36,581 bases of DNA from Rhodospirillales bacterium (GTDB lineage: Bacteria > Pseudomonadota > Alphaproteobacteria > UBA828). The translations under genes and the position numbers were made by a program. The notes beneath the pieces were generated by a model that had not been told where the DNA came from, did not search any database, and saw only the letters and a program-made list of their open reading frames with translations. Below are positions 15,788 through 24,596 of this stretch, piece after piece (the first letter of the stretch is position 1; each line of letters begins with the position of its first letter). Location: the NCBI GenBank assembly GCA_028820995.1, contig JAPPHR010000069.1, positions 1 through 36,581 on the forward strand. Direction: 5' to 3'.

Positions 15788-15885
15788 GGCAGCCGGCCTG
15801 CGGCGGGCGCCTCCGCGAGGGCGTTGCAGTTGCGGCGGGCCGCGGTCGCGGCCTGTCGCGCGTCCGTCGATGACGGACGCGCTCT
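15741..15885. repeat. 145-base palindromic interspersed repeat, copy A
   Basis: Matches copy B (32587-32731) along 145 bases without gaps, with about 20 differences. It runs from GAGCG at the left to CGCTCT at the right, and both ends are palindromic. The left stem is GAGCGTTCCCG / CGGAAACGCTC (one mismatch). The right stem is GCGCGTCCGTC / GACGGACGCGC (11 perfect pairs, loop GAT). An internal stem pairs GCGGCGGGCCGC with GCGGCCTGTCGC using two G-U pairs. It fills the junction between the enolase-like gene (stop at 15884-15886) and rsmB, both minus strand, and overlaps the start of rsmB. It resembles the REP/RIME class of intergenic repeats in general form; I cannot name the family. Confidence 0.9.
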
Positions 15886-17047
15886 ACTGATCGACGACAA
15901 AGCCGTCGCGATGGGGGCGCATGGTGACCGGGCGCTGGAACGGCGGGCGGCGCTCGGCCGCGTCCGGCGCGATCGCGACGCCGAGGCCCGGCACGTCGGG
16001 GATGGCGACGAAGCCGTCCTCCATCGGCGGCACACCCGTCACCACGTCCGAGCCGAGGAGGGCGAGGCTGGTCTCCATCTTCAGCGCCTCGAAGCCGGTG
16101 GTGTACTCCTGGATCGCGAAGTTCGGGATCGCCGCGGCGAGGTGAAGGCAGGCGGCGAGACCCAATGGCGAGAGCGGGTTGTGCGGCCCCACCATGACGT
16201 GGTGGGCCTCGGCCATCGCCGCTACCTTGCGCGCGCCGGTGATGCCGCCGCAGAGCGCCACGTCGACGCGGGCAAAGCCCGCGCCGTTGCGCGCGAAGAG
16301 GGCGCGGAAGTCGTGGAGAGAGGCGTAGCGCTCGCCGGTCGCAATGGGGGCGTTCACGCGGCGCGCCACCTCGGCCATGGCGTCCGGGTTCTCCGGCCGG
16401 ATCGGGTCCTCGCACCAGTAGGGCAGATAGCGCTCGATGCGCGGGATGAAGTCGATGGCCTCGGCGGGCGTGAGCCTGCGGTGGAGCTCCAGCAGCATGT
16501 CGACCTCGTCGCCCAGCGCCTCGCGCACGCGTCGTACGGTCTCCACGGCCCGGTTCATGTGGCTCACGTGGGAAGCGAAGAACGGCTCGTCCTCGCGCTC
16601 GTCGAGGAAGGGGTTGATGTGGCCCACCGCATTGAAGCCGGCGTCCTTCAGCGCGACGCAGTTCTCCACCAGCTCGTCGGTGGTCTTGCCGTAGGCATGG
16701 CCGTAGACCCTGGCGTGGCTCCGGCACGGCCCGCCGAGGAGGGAATGGACCGGGACGCCCAGCGCCTTGCCCTTGATGTCCCAGAGCGCGATGTCGATTG
16801 CCGCGATGGCGCCGTTGATCGCCGCGCCCTGGAAGTGGCTGAAGCGGTGCATGAGGTTCCAGTGGCGCTCGATGGGCCCCGGGTCCTGGCCCACGAGGTG
16901 GCCGGCGAAGGTCTCGATGGCCGCGCGCGAGGCCGCGAGATGCCCCCAGGTGCCGGATTCGCCGAGCCCCGTGATGCCGGCGTCGGTCTCGACACGCACG
17001 AACAGGAACTGGCCGATCGAGACCGGCGTGACTGCGGTGATTTTCAT
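15884..17047 (-). CDS. Enolase-superfamily sugar-acid dehydratase (galactonate/mannonate dehydratase-like)
   Basis: A 387-residue mandelate racemase/muconate lactonizing enzyme family protein. It has an N-terminal capping domain (1-~115, ending AAIDIALWDIKGKALGVPVHSLLGG) and a (beta/alpha)8 barrel. Probable Mg2+ ligands are E187 (in LLELHRRL), E213 (in WCEDP) and E238 (in ATGERY); catalytic His candidates are H189 and the His in VGPHNPLSP. This arrangement resembles aldonate dehydratases that form 2-keto-3-deoxy sugar acids. The exact substrate is uncertain. It begins 9 bases after the PQQ-type aldose dehydrogenase, suggesting a pathway from aldose through aldonate to keto-deoxy acid. Its TAG lies at the edge of repeat copy A. 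Confidence 0.88.
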   Translation of the reverse strand: MKITAVTPVSIGQFLFVRVETDAGITGLGESGTWGHLAASRAAIETFAGHLVGQDPGPIERHWNLMHRFSHFQGAAINGAIAAIDIALWDIKGKALGVPVHSLLGGPCRSHARVYGHAYGKTTDELVENCVALKDAGFNAVGHINPFLDEREDEPFFASHVSHMNRAVETVRRVREALGDEVDMLLELHRRLTPAEAIDFIPRIERYLPYWCEDPIRPENPDAMAEVARRVNAPIATGERYASLHDFRALFARNGAGFARVDVALCGGITGARKVAAMAEAHHVMVGPHNPLSPLGLAACLHLAAAIPNFAIQEYTTGFEALKMETSLALLGSDVVTGVPPMEDGFVAIPDVPGLGVAIAPDAAERRPPFQRPVTMRPHRDGFVVDQ

Positions 17048-17056
17048 GGACGCTCC

Positions 17057-18226
17057 CTAATCGGCCGGTTCGAGCCGGAGCAGCATTCCGTCGGGGTGAT
17101 CGGTGAGCAGGTAGATAAGGCCGTCGGGCCCCTGGCGCACGTCGCGGATGCGCTCCTCCAGGTCTTCCAGCATGCGCTCCTCCACCACGGCCTTGCCGCC
17201 CGCGACCTCCAGACGCACCAGCAGCTCGCCCGAGAGCGCGCCGGCGAAGAAGCTCCCCCGCCACGCGGGGAAGCGCTCCCCATCGTAGATCATCAGCCCC
17301 GACGGCGAGATCGACGGCACCCAGTAATGCACCGGCTGGGCCATGCCCTCCTTGTGGGTGCCTTCGCCGATCTTGAAGCCCATGTAGCTCTTGCCATGGG
17401 TGATCACCGGCCAGCCGTAGTTCACGCCCGTCTCGATCAGGTTCAGCTCGTCGCCGCCCTTGGGCCCGTGCTCGATGGCGTAGATCCGCCCCGTCGAAGC
17501 CTCGCGCGCCATGCCCTGCGGGTTGCGGTGGCCGATGGAGTAGAGCTCGGGCCGCGCGCCCGTCTGCCCCACGAAGGGGTTGTCGTCTGGCACGCTCCCG
17601 TCGTCGTGGAGGCGGATGACGCTGCCCGCCGGGTCGCCCAGGTCCTGGGCGCGGTCGGTTTCGCCGCGCTCGCCGGCGGTGACGAAGAGGTAGCCGTCGG
17701 CGAACACGAGGCGCGAGCCGAAGTGGCGCCCGCCGTCGTCGCGGGGCAGGGCGACGTAGATCTCCTCGACATCCTCAAGGCGCCCGCCCGCGAGCCTGCC
17801 GCGCGCGACTCCGGTCGCCGCATCGTCGCCGTCGTCGCTCGGGCTCGCGTAAGAGAGGTAGACCAGGCCGTTCTCGGCGAAGTCGGGGTGCAGCGCCACG
17901 TCGAGCAGCCCGCCCTGGCCGTCCGCCCACACCTCTGGCACGCCCGCCACCGGCTCGGGCACGAGCCAGCCGTCCGCGACGATGCGGAGCCGGCCGGGGC
18001 GCTCGGTCACCAGCATGCGACCGTCCGGCAGGAAGGCGAGGCCCCAGGGATGCTCCAGCCCTTCCACGAGCCTGACCAGATGGAAGCGGTGCTCGGCGCT
18101 CTCGAAAGTGCCGAGCCGCTCGGCCGCCGCAAGCGGATAGGCCGTGCCCAGGAGAGCCGCCGCCATCGTGAGCAGCGCCCACGCAATACGAATGGTTCGC
18201 GCTCCATTGCCGTGAGCCTCAGGCAT
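17057..18226 (-). CDS. PQQ-dependent aldose/sorbosone dehydrogenase-like protein
   Basis: A 389-residue exported beta-propeller of the glucose/sorbosone dehydrogenase family (like E. coli YliI/Asd). It has a signal peptide at ~12-35 (IRIAWALLTMAAALLGTAYPLAAAE), then EHPWGLAFLPDGRMLVTERPGRL, GGLLDVALHPDF, YSIGHRNPQGMA, HGPKGGDELN and NYGWPV, all family hallmarks. Such enzymes oxidise the C1 of aldoses in the periplasm with PQQ and Ca2+. I start at the ATG at 18226; an upstream ATG would add 46 non-conserved residues. No pqq biosynthesis genes are in the window. It diverges from the cysteine hydrolase gene across about 130 bases. Confidence 0.9.
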   Translation of the reverse strand: MPEAHGNGARTIRIAWALLTMAAALLGTAYPLAAAERLGTFESAEHRFHLVRLVEGLEHPWGLAFLPDGRMLVTERPGRLRIVADGWLVPEPVAGVPEVWADGQGGLLDVALHPDFAENGLVYLSYASPSDDGDDAATGVARGRLAGGRLEDVEEIYVALPRDDGGRHFGSRLVFADGYLFVTAGERGETDRAQDLGDPAGSVIRLHDDGSVPDDNPFVGQTGARPELYSIGHRNPQGMAREASTGRIYAIEHGPKGGDELNLIETGVNYGWPVITHGKSYMGFKIGEGTHKEGMAQPVHYWVPSISPSGLMIYDGERFPAWRGSFFAGALSGELLVRLEVAGGKAVVEERMLEDLEERIRDVRQGPDGLIYLLTDHPDGMLLRLEPAD

Positions 18227-18357
18227 AACCCGCTCTCTTCGCCAGTGCGTGGACCCTATCACCGCGCGCCGCAGCCGTGCCAGTGGTCGCAGGGTTGCGG
18301 CTGCCGGCAGCTTGGGCCACCGTGCCTTGCCCGGACGAAGCGACAGGATTGCCCACC

Positions 18358-18933
18358 ATGACACGGCAGCTCAGCCCCGCCCTGCTGCAACGGGAGCGTT
18401 CGGCCCTCGTCGTCATCGACATGCAGGAGCGGCTCATGCCCGCCATCGCCGACGCGGACGCGGTGACCCGCGCGGCCGGCATCCTGATCGAGGCATCGCG
18501 GCAGCTCGACGTGCCCGTGGTCGTCACCGAGCAGTATCCCAAGGGGCTTGGTCCCACCGTCGATGCCATTGCAAGCCGGCTCCCCAACGACGCGGCGGTG
18601 GTCGAGAAGATGACTTTCAGCGCCGCGCGCAATTTCGATTTCGCGTCTCGGATCGATGGATTCAAGGCCGAGGGGCGCGATCACATCGTGGTTTGCGGCG
18701 TCGAGAGTCACGTCTGCGTGATGCAGACGGCCGCCGATCTCGACGCGCAGGGCTGCACCGTTCATGTCGTCGCCGACGCCTGCAGCTCGCGCGCGCCCGC
18801 CAGCAAGAAGGCGGCGCTGGCGCGGTTCGGGGCGTTGGGACTCTCGCGTGTGACCACCGAGATGGTGGTGTTCGAATGGCTGGAGGCGGCCGGCACGCCC
18901 GAGTTCAAGGCCGTCTCCCGCCTCGTCAGGTAG
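18358..18933 (+). CDS. Isochorismatase-family cysteine hydrolase
   Basis: A 191-residue alpha/beta hydrolase of the isochorismatase-like (YcaC/nicotinamidase) superfamily. The catalytic triad is readable: D21 (VVIDMQE), K84 (EKMTFSA) and C120 (CGVESHVCV). The family hydrolyses amides, ureido groups or vinyl ethers; residues around VTEQYPKGLG resemble the YcaC-like and ISOC1-like branch, whose substrates are unknown. The start ATG 18358 has AGGA about 9 bases upstream; an earlier in-frame ATG (18277) extends into poorly conserved sequence. It is followed 54 bases later by the short TAXI-like gene. Confidence 0.9.
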   Translation: MTRQLSPALLQRERSALVVIDMQERLMPAIADADAVTRAAGILIEASRQLDVPVVVTEQYPKGLGPTVDAIASRLPNDAAVVEKMTFSAARNFDFASRIDGFKAEGRDHIVVCGVESHVCVMQTAADLDAQGCTVHVVADACSSRAPASKKAALARFGALGLSRVTTEMVVFEWLEAAGTPEFKAVSRLVR

Positions 18934-18987
18934 GCCCGCGCCAGTGACCGCCCGGCCGCCATGCGCCCCGTGGAGAGGGAGCGGACC

Positions 18988-19548
18988 GTGCTGACGCGCC
19001 GCATCGCGCTCGGCGCGTTCGCTGCCGCAGCGCTTCTGCTCACGGCTGCCGCGCCCTCGGCAAAGGCGACGCAGATTGTCCTGATCGGCGCCGGCGCGGC
19101 GGACGGAGTCGAGACCCTGGCGGCCCGCCAAATTTGCTCACTGGTGGACGAGCACGCCGGCCACAAGTACGGCTGCATTCCCCGCACCGCGCCGGGCTCC
19201 GACTTCAACATCCGCGCCATCGAGATCGGCCTGATGGAGTTCGCCTTCGTACGATCCGAGCGCGCGCACGAGACCGTCGCAGGCTCAGGCGCGGGGGAGG
19301 ACGAGCCGGCGGCAGGCCTGCGGAGCGCTTTCGGTCTGCGCCCCGACGGCCTGCTGCTCGTGACCGGCGCCGATGTCGCCGACGATCTCGTCTACGACGT
19401 GGTGAGGATCGTCTTCGAAAGTCTCGGCGTGTTGCAGGGCGCGCACCCGTCGTTCGGCGCTCTCGAGCCTGCGGCGATGGTGCAGGGCTTGGCGGCGCCC
19501 CTTCATCCCGGCGCCGCACGCTACTATCGGGAGCAGGGATGGTTGTGA
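18988..19548 (+). CDS. TAXI-family TRAP solute-receptor homologue lacking its central domain
   Basis: A 186-residue exported protein. After a signal peptide (RRIALGAFAAAALLLTAAAPSAKA) it has the N-terminal TAXI receptor motif: IGAGAADGVETLAARQICSLV, then DFNIRAIEIGLMEFAFVRSERAHE. It then passes through LRSAFGLRPDG directly to the C-terminal motif (DDLVYDVVRIVFESL, HPSFGALEPAAMVQGLAAPLHPGAARYY). Full TAXI receptors are ~310-330 residues; about 130 central residues are missing, with the frame intact. I chose GTG 18988 because GGAGAGGGAG precedes it; ATG 18961 would add 9 residues without a ribosome site. No TRAP permease gene is nearby. It may be a relic or a repurposed binding protein. Confidence 0.8.
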   Translation: MLTRRIALGAFAAAALLLTAAAPSAKATQIVLIGAGAADGVETLAARQICSLVDEHAGHKYGCIPRTAPGSDFNIRAIEIGLMEFAFVRSERAHETVAGSGAGEDEPAAGLRSAFGLRPDGLLLVTGADVADDLVYDVVRIVFESLGVLQGAHPSFGALEPAAMVQGLAAPLHPGAARYYREQGWL

Positions 19549-19564
19549 GGGCAGGCACGTGGTC

Positions 19565-20344
19565 ATGCGCCTATTCATGAGGCAACGGGAGCCGTCCATC
19601 CGGCGCACCGAGTGGAGCCCTGCGCCTGCACAAGCGCCCAAAGCCGAGCGGCTCTATGCCATCGGCGACATCCACGGCCGGCTCGACCTGCTCAAGATGC
19701 TGGCCGCCGCGATCGAGGAGGAGCAGCGCGTACTGCCGCCGGCGCACCCGACGATCGTGTTCGTCGGCGACTACGTGGACCGCGGTCCCGATTCGCACGG
19801 GGTCATCGACTGGCTATGCGCGCGCCCGTTGCCCCAGTTCGAGCGGGTGCACCTGCGCGGCAACCACGAGGAGTGGTTCGAGGAATTCCTCACCGACATA
19901 AGCGTCGGGCCGAGCTGGCTCTACTGCGGCGGGGCGGCGACGCTGGCGAGCTACGGCATCAGGGCGGGACTCGGCGAGGACAATCCGGCGCGGCTGCGGG
20001 CGATGCAGGTGGACTTGGCGGCGGCGTTGCCCGCGTCGCACCGGGCCTTCCTGCGCACCCTCGATCTCTATCACGAGGCCGGCGGCTATCTCTTCGTCCA
20101 TGCCGGCGTCAGGCCCGGCGTTCCGCTCGCCGAGCAGACGCCCGACGATCTGATCTGGATCCGCGACGACTTTCTGTATGCGACTGCCGACCACGGCCAT
20201 GTCGTCGTGCACGGCCACACCATCGTGAACGAGGCGCAGGTCTGCCCCAACCGCATCGGCATCGACACCGGCGCCTTCGCCACCAACGTGCTGACCTGCC
20301 TCGTTCTGGAGGCGGACCGCTATCGTCTGATTCAGACGGGGTGA
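19565..20344 (+). CDS. Calcineurin-like metallophosphatase (PrpA/ApaH-like serine/threonine phosphatase)
   Basis: A 259-residue cytoplasmic phosphoesterase with the full metal-site set: GDIHGR (motif I), GDYVDRGPDS (II), LRGNHE (III), a His in FVHAGVRPG and VVHGHT (V). Two metal ions (Mn/Fe type) activate water to cleave phosphate mono- or diesters; bacterial relatives dephosphorylate proteins or dinucleoside tetraphosphates. The first ~25 residues are polar and unconserved. GTG 19559 is an alternative start two codons upstream; the GAGGG/CAGG ribosome site does not decide between them. It follows the TAXI-like gene by 16 bases and converges on the cytochrome gene. Confidence 0.92.
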   Translation: MRLFMRQREPSIRRTEWSPAPAQAPKAERLYAIGDIHGRLDLLKMLAAAIEEEQRVLPPAHPTIVFVGDYVDRGPDSHGVIDWLCARPLPQFERVHLRGNHEEWFEEFLTDISVGPSWLYCGGAATLASYGIRAGLGEDNPARLRAMQVDLAAALPASHRAFLRTLDLYHEAGGYLFVHAGVRPGVPLAEQTPDDLIWIRDDFLYATADHGHVVVHGHTIVNEAQVCPNRIGIDTGAFATNVLTCLVLEADRYRLIQTG

Positions 20345-20366
20345 GAACGGGGCCGCGGCGCGCGGG

Positions 20367-20933
20367 CTATTCGGTCGGCAGGTCCGCCGGCGCCGCGCTG
20401 AGGGTGCGAAGGTAGGCGAGGACGTTGGCGCGGTCGCCGTCCTTGGAGACGCCCTTGAAGGCCATCTTGGTGCCCGGCACGGTGCCTTTCGGGTCGGCGG
20501 TGAACTGGTCCAGGCGCTCGAAGTCCCAGGTGCCCTCCAACGCCGCCATGGCGTCGGAGTAGCTGAAGCCCTCGTGCGTCGCGATGGGCCGGTTCACGAT
20601 GTTCCAGAGATTAGGCCCGACCTTGTTCTTTCCGCCTTCGTCCACGGTGTGGCAGGCGGCGCACTTCTTGAACACCTTCTGCCCCTTGGCGACGTCGGCG
20701 TCGGCCAGCAGCTCCGCGAGCGACATCGCCGGCATCTCGGGCTCGCCCGTCGCCGCTTCGTCGTGCATGGCGTCGTCCTGCTCCAGCCCCTCCACCACGT
20801 AGTGGATCACCCGCTCGTGGTGGCTGTGCTCGAGCTTGCCGAAGGCCGCGAGCGAGATGAGCCACGCCGTCATCGCGGTCAAACCCGCAAAGAGGATCGC
20901 GCCGAAGACCTTGTTCAGCTCGTAGGTGTTCAT
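20367..20933 (-). CDS. cycM: Membrane-anchored cytochrome c (CycM type)
   Basis: A 188-residue class I c-type cytochrome. The N-terminal helix (residues ~8-32, KVFGAILFAGLTAMTAWLISLAAF) is kept as a membrane anchor, then a flexible Ala/Glu-rich linker leads to the heme domain: C91-A-A-C94-H95 covalent heme site, GPNLWNIVNRP, and M157 in GTKMAF as the distal ligand. In alphaproteobacteria CycM carries electrons from the bc1 complex to aa3-type oxidase. The start sequence MNTYELNK and the position divergent from kdsB fit that orthologue. It converges with the phosphatase gene across 22 bases. Confidence 0.92.
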   Translation of the reverse strand: MNTYELNKVFGAILFAGLTAMTAWLISLAAFGKLEHSHHERVIHYVVEGLEQDDAMHDEAATGEPEMPAMSLAELLADADVAKGQKVFKKCAACHTVDEGGKNKVGPNLWNIVNRPIATHEGFSYSDAMAALEGTWDFERLDQFTADPKGTVPGTKMAFKGVSKDGDRANVLAYLRTLSAAPADLPTE

Positions 20934-21123
20934 GCCGCCCGTTGGAGTGGGTGGAACCGGAGCGTCGGGAGCCGACAGGCCGCGAGATTAGCCCCTTCGA
21001 CCGGCCATGTCCAACCATCCGGTGCCCTCTCGTCGATCCTCCTCGACAAGCGCGGCCCGGCGCCTTATCTGGCAGGGCGATGATGGAGAATCGCGGCATG
21101 ATGACGCGGGCGAGAGGTGTCGG

Positions 21124-21897
21124 ATGAGCGCGTCCGCCGCAACCCGGCCGCCGCCCCGCAACCCGATCGTGCTCGTTCCGGCGCGCATGGCCTCGCGGCG
21201 GCTGCCCGGCAAGCCGCTCGCCGTGATCGAAGGCCGGCCCATGATCGTGCACGTGCTGGAGCGCGCCGAGGCCGCGGCCATCGGCCCCGTGGTCGTCGCC
21301 TGCGCCGAGCCCGCCATCGCCGATGCGGTCGAGCGCGCAGGCGGGCGCGCGGTGCTCACCCGCCCCGATCACGCCTCGGGCTCCGACCGCATCTACGAGG
21401 CGCTGCAGGCAGTCGATCCGGGGGTTGAGCACGATGCCGTCGTCAACCTGCAGGGGGACCTGCCCACCATCGACCCGGCACTGCCGGCGCAAGCGCTGGC
21501 GCTCCTGGCCGACCCTGCGGTCGACGTCGGCACGCTCGCGGCCGAGATCGCCGATCCGGCAGAGCGCGACGATCCGAACGTGGTCAAGGCTGTGGTCTCG
21601 TGCCAGCCGGGCGGCGCCCAGGGCCGCGCGCTCTATTTCACCCGCGCGGCCGCGCCCACGGGCGACGGGCCGCTCTGGCACCACATCGGCCTCTATGCTT
21701 ACAGGCGGGACGCGCTCGCCCGCTTCGTCTCGCTTCCGCCCAGCCCGCTGGAGCGGCGCGAACGGCTGGAGCAGCTCCGCGTGCTCGAGGACGGAATGCG
21801 CATCGAGGTCGCGTTCGTGGAGACGGTCCCGCTCGGCGTCGATACGCCGGCACAGCTCGAGCAGGCGCGGGTGCTGATCGCAGGCAACGCGGAGTGA
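21124..21897 (+). CDS. kdsB: 3-deoxy-manno-octulosonate cytidylyltransferase (CMP-KDO synthetase)
   Basis: A 257-residue enzyme that activates KDO with CTP for lipopolysaccharide core assembly. Motifs: [34 protein letters not shown] (CTP-binding), [29 protein letters not shown] (metal-binding Asp), [15 protein letters not shown] and [10 protein letters not shown] start at ATG 21124, immediately after a short AGGTG stretch; the frame is open further upstream without conservation. Length is typical. The arrangement divergent from cycM is common in alphaproteobacteria, where pheA often follows; here a DUF924 gene takes that place, 7 bases downstream. Confidence 0.95.
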   Translation: MSASAATRPPPRNPIVLVPARMASRRLPGKPLAVIEGRPMIVHVLERAEAAAIGPVVVACAEPAIADAVERAGGRAVLTRPDHASGSDRIYEALQAVDPGVEHDAVVNLQGDLPTIDPALPAQALALLADPAVDVGTLAAEIADPAERDDPNVVKAVVSCQPGGAQGRALYFTRAAAPTGDGPLWHHIGLYAYRRDALARFVSLPPSPLERRERLEQLRVLEDGMRIEVAFVETVPLGVDTPAQLEQARVLIAGNAE

Positions 21898-21904
21898 GGC
21901 AGGG

Positions 21905-22441
21905 ATGATAGAGCAGGTTCTCTCGTTCTGGTTCGAACGCCACGGCCCCGATGACTGGTGGGCCAAGGAGCCCGCCTTCGACGCGGCGATCCGCAGCGAG
22001 TTCGGCGCTCTCCACGCCAGCGCCGCGCTCGGCGAGCTCCACGACTGGCGTGAGGGGCCCGACGGCCGCCTCGCCGAGATCGTCGTGCTCGACCAGTTCT
22101 CCCGGAACCTCTACCGCGAGGACCCCAGAGCCTTCGCCTGCGACGGCATGGCGCTGGCGCTCGCGCAGGAGGCCTTGCGTGCGGGCGCCGACCATGCGGT
22201 GCTGCCGGAGCAGCGCAAGTTCTTCTACATGCCCTACGAGCACAGCGAATCGCCCCGCATCCACGAGATCGCCGTGGCCCTCTTCGAATCGCTGGACGAT
22301 CCCAGGAGCCTCGACTACGAGCTGCAGCACAAGGCGATCATCGACCGCTTCGGGCGCTATCCGCACCGCAACAAGGCGCTCGGGCGGGCCTCGACGGCGG
22401 AGGAAATCGCCTTCCTCAATACGCCCAACTCGTCGTTCTGA
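21905..22441 (+). CDS. DUF924 family protein
   Basis: A 178-residue soluble helical protein with the DUF924 (PF06041) hallmarks: VLSFWFER at the start, DWWAKEPAFDAAIRSEF, IVVLDQFSRNLYREDPRAFACDG, FFYMPYEHSES, and HRNKALGRASTAEEIAFL near the C-terminus. The fold is a TPR-like helical repeat; no activity is established. It lies 7 bases after kdsB with GGCAGGG before the start, so it is cotranscribed with it. Confidence 0.92.
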   Translation: MIEQVLSFWFERHGPDDWWAKEPAFDAAIRSEFGALHASAALGELHDWREGPDGRLAEIVVLDQFSRNLYREDPRAFACDGMALALAQEALRAGADHAVLPEQRKFFYMPYEHSESPRIHEIAVALFESLDDPRSLDYELQHKAIIDRFGRYPHRNKALGRASTAEEIAFLNTPNSSF

Positions 22442-22532
22442 AGCGGCGTTCCAGCGCGGTTGACGCCTACCCCGGCGGGGGGCATGGTGCGCCCACTTCC
22501 CGGCGCGACGGCGCGGCACAGGACGGGGCCCC

Positions 22533-24554
22533 ATGCCTTCCACATCGGCTGAAGGGCGCGCACCGCGCGTCGCTCACACGGATATGGCGAACGCGATCCG
22601 CGCGCTCTCGATGGACGCGGTGGAGCAGGCGCGCTCCGGCCATCCCGGCATGCCCATGGGCCTCGCCGATGTCGCGACCGTGCTCTTCGGCCGCTTCCTC
22701 AAGTTCGACCCGGCGTGCCCCGACTGGCCCGACCGGGACCGCTTCGTGCTCTCCAACGGGCACGGCTCGATGCTGCTCTATGCGCTGCTCTACCTGACCG
22801 GCTATCCGGATATCGATATCGGCGAGATCCGCAACTTCCGCCAGCTCGGGAGCCGCACCGCCGGCCATCCGGAGTACGGGCACGCCGCCGGGATCGAGAC
22901 CACCACCGGCCCGCTCGGCCAGGGCCTTGCCAACGCGGTCGGCATGGCGCTGGCGGAGCGCAGCATGGCCGCCCGCTTTGGCGCAGGCCTCGTGGACCAC
23001 CACACCTACGTGGCGTGCGGCGACGGCTGCCTGATGGAGGGCATCAGCCAGGAGGCGATTTCGCTTGCCGGCCATCTATCGCTGGATCGCCTGATCGTGC
23101 TCTACGATTCCAACGACATCTCCATCGACGGGCCCACCAGCCTCGCGTTCTCCGACGACGCGCGCACGCGATTCGAGTCCGCCGGCTGGCACACGCAGCG
23201 CGTCGACGGCCACGATCCGGAGGCGGTGGCGGCGGCGATCGCTGCGGCCAAGGCCGAGCCCCGGCCCTCGATGATCGAATGCCGCACGGTGATCGGCTAC
23301 GGCGCGCCGACGAAGGCCGGGACCGCCGCGAGCCACGGCGCGCCGCTCGGTGCCGACGAGATCGCGGGCACCCGCGACGGGCTGGGCTGGCCCCACGCGC
23401 CCTTCACGGTGCCTGACGCGATCCTTACCGCCTGGCGCGCCGTCGGCGAACGGGGCAGGGACGCGAGAGCGGCCTGGGAGGCGCGCCATGCCGTGCTCGA
23501 CGAGCGCCGCCGGGCGGATTTCGACGCCGCCGTGGCGGGCGATCTCCCGGCCGGCCTCACGGAGGCGCTCGCGGGCCTGAAGCGAACCCTCGCCGAGGAG
23601 GCGCCCACCATCGCGACGCGGGTGGCGAACAAGCGGACGATCGGCGCGATTGCCGCTGCGCTGCCGTGCCTCATCGGTGGCTCGGCGGACCTCACGGGCT
23701 CCAACGGCACGAAGACCGACGAACTTGCGCCGATCACGCCCGGCGACTACGGCGGCCGCTACCTCTATTACGGCGTGCGCGAGCATGCCATGGGCGCGGT
23801 AATGAACGGCATGGCGCTCCACGGCGGCGTCATTCCCTTCGGCGGCACCTTCCTCACCTTCACCGACTACTGCCGGCCGGCGCTGCGCCTCTCCGCGCTC
23901 ATGGGGCTACGCGTCATCTACGTGATGACCCACGATTCCATCGGTCTCGGCGAGGACGGCCCGACTCATCAGCCGATCGAGCATCTGGCGAGCCTGCGGG
24001 CGATGCCCAACCTCCTGCTGTTCCGGCCGGCCGACGCCGTCGAGACCGCCGAGTGCTGGGAGCTCGCGCTGGGCAGCGCCGGGCGCCCCTCGGTGCTGGC
24101 GCTCACGCGGCAGGGCGTGCCGTGCCTGCGCGCGGGCGGGGGCGGCGACGGCTCAGGAAACGCCTCCGCGCGGGGCGGCTACGTGCTGCGCGAGGCTAGC
24201 GGCGAGGCACCCCGTGTCGTCCTGCTCGCCACCGGCTCGGAATGCGCGATCGCCGACGAGGCGCGGCAGACGCTGGAGGCGGACGGCGTGCCGACGCGGC
24301 TGGTCTCGCTCCCCTGCTGGGCGCTCTTCGACGAGCAGGAGCCCGCCTATCGCGAAGGCGTGCTGGGCGGCGCCGATACCGTGCGGATCGCGATCGAGGC
24401 CGCGAGCCCCCTCGGCTGGGAGCGCTACGTGGGCCCCGCCGGCGCCATCGTCGGAATGCAGGGATTCGGGGCCTCTGCGCCCGCCAAGGACCTCTACGCC
24501 CACTTCGGCATCACGGCCGACGCCGTCGTCGCCGCAGCCAAGGCCCGGCTGTAG
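22533..24554 (+). CDS. tkt: Transketolase
   Basis: A 673-residue thiamine-diphosphate enzyme moving two-carbon units between sugar phosphates in the pentose phosphate and Calvin pathways. Features: HPGMPMG (35-45), the ThDP motif starting G163-D-G and ending YDSND (~195), a pyrimidine-binding domain with [21 protein letters not shown] (catalytic Glu), [27 protein letters not shown], and a C-terminal domain. Length is typical. The start gives the expected ~17 residues before [16 protein letters not shown]. It opens the operon tkt-gap-pgk-unknown-fba, spaced 7-42 bases apart, a classic arrangement linking pentose, Calvin-type and gluconeogenic carbon flow. Confidence 0.97.
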   Translation: MPSTSAEGRAPRVAHTDMANAIRALSMDAVEQARSGHPGMPMGLADVATVLFGRFLKFDPACPDWPDRDRFVLSNGHGSMLLYALLYLTGYPDIDIGEIRNFRQLGSRTAGHPEYGHAAGIETTTGPLGQGLANAVGMALAERSMAARFGAGLVDHHTYVACGDGCLMEGISQEAISLAGHLSLDRLIVLYDSNDISIDGPTSLAFSDDARTRFESAGWHTQRVDGHDPEAVAAAIAAAKAEPRPSMIECRTVIGYGAPTKAGTAASHGAPLGADEIAGTRDGLGWPHAPFTVPDAILTAWRAVGERGRDARAAWEARHAVLDERRRADFDAAVAGDLPAGLTEALAGLKRTLAEEAPTIATRVANKRTIGAIAAALPCLIGGSADLTGSNGTKTDELAPITPGDYGGRYLYYGVREHAMGAVMNGMALHGGVIPFGGTFLTFTDYCRPALRLSALMGLRVIYVMTHDSIGLGEDGPTHQPIEHLASLRAMPNLLLFRPADAVETAECWELALGSAGRPSVLALTRQGVPCLRAGGGGDGSGNASARGGYVLREASGEAPRVVLLATGSECAIADEARQTLEADGVPTRLVSLPCWALFDEQEPAYREGVLGGADTVRIAIEAASPLGWERYVGPAGAIVGMQGFGASAPAKDLYAHFGITADAVVAAAKARL

Positions 24555-24596
24555 AGTGCTCCGAACGACCGCAGCATCTCAGTAATCGGAGGGAGC

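Noticed and set aside
20353-20365. Short inverted repeat between the phosphatase and cytochrome genes as a terminator
   Set aside because: Only five base pairs with no T tract on either strand; too weak to call.
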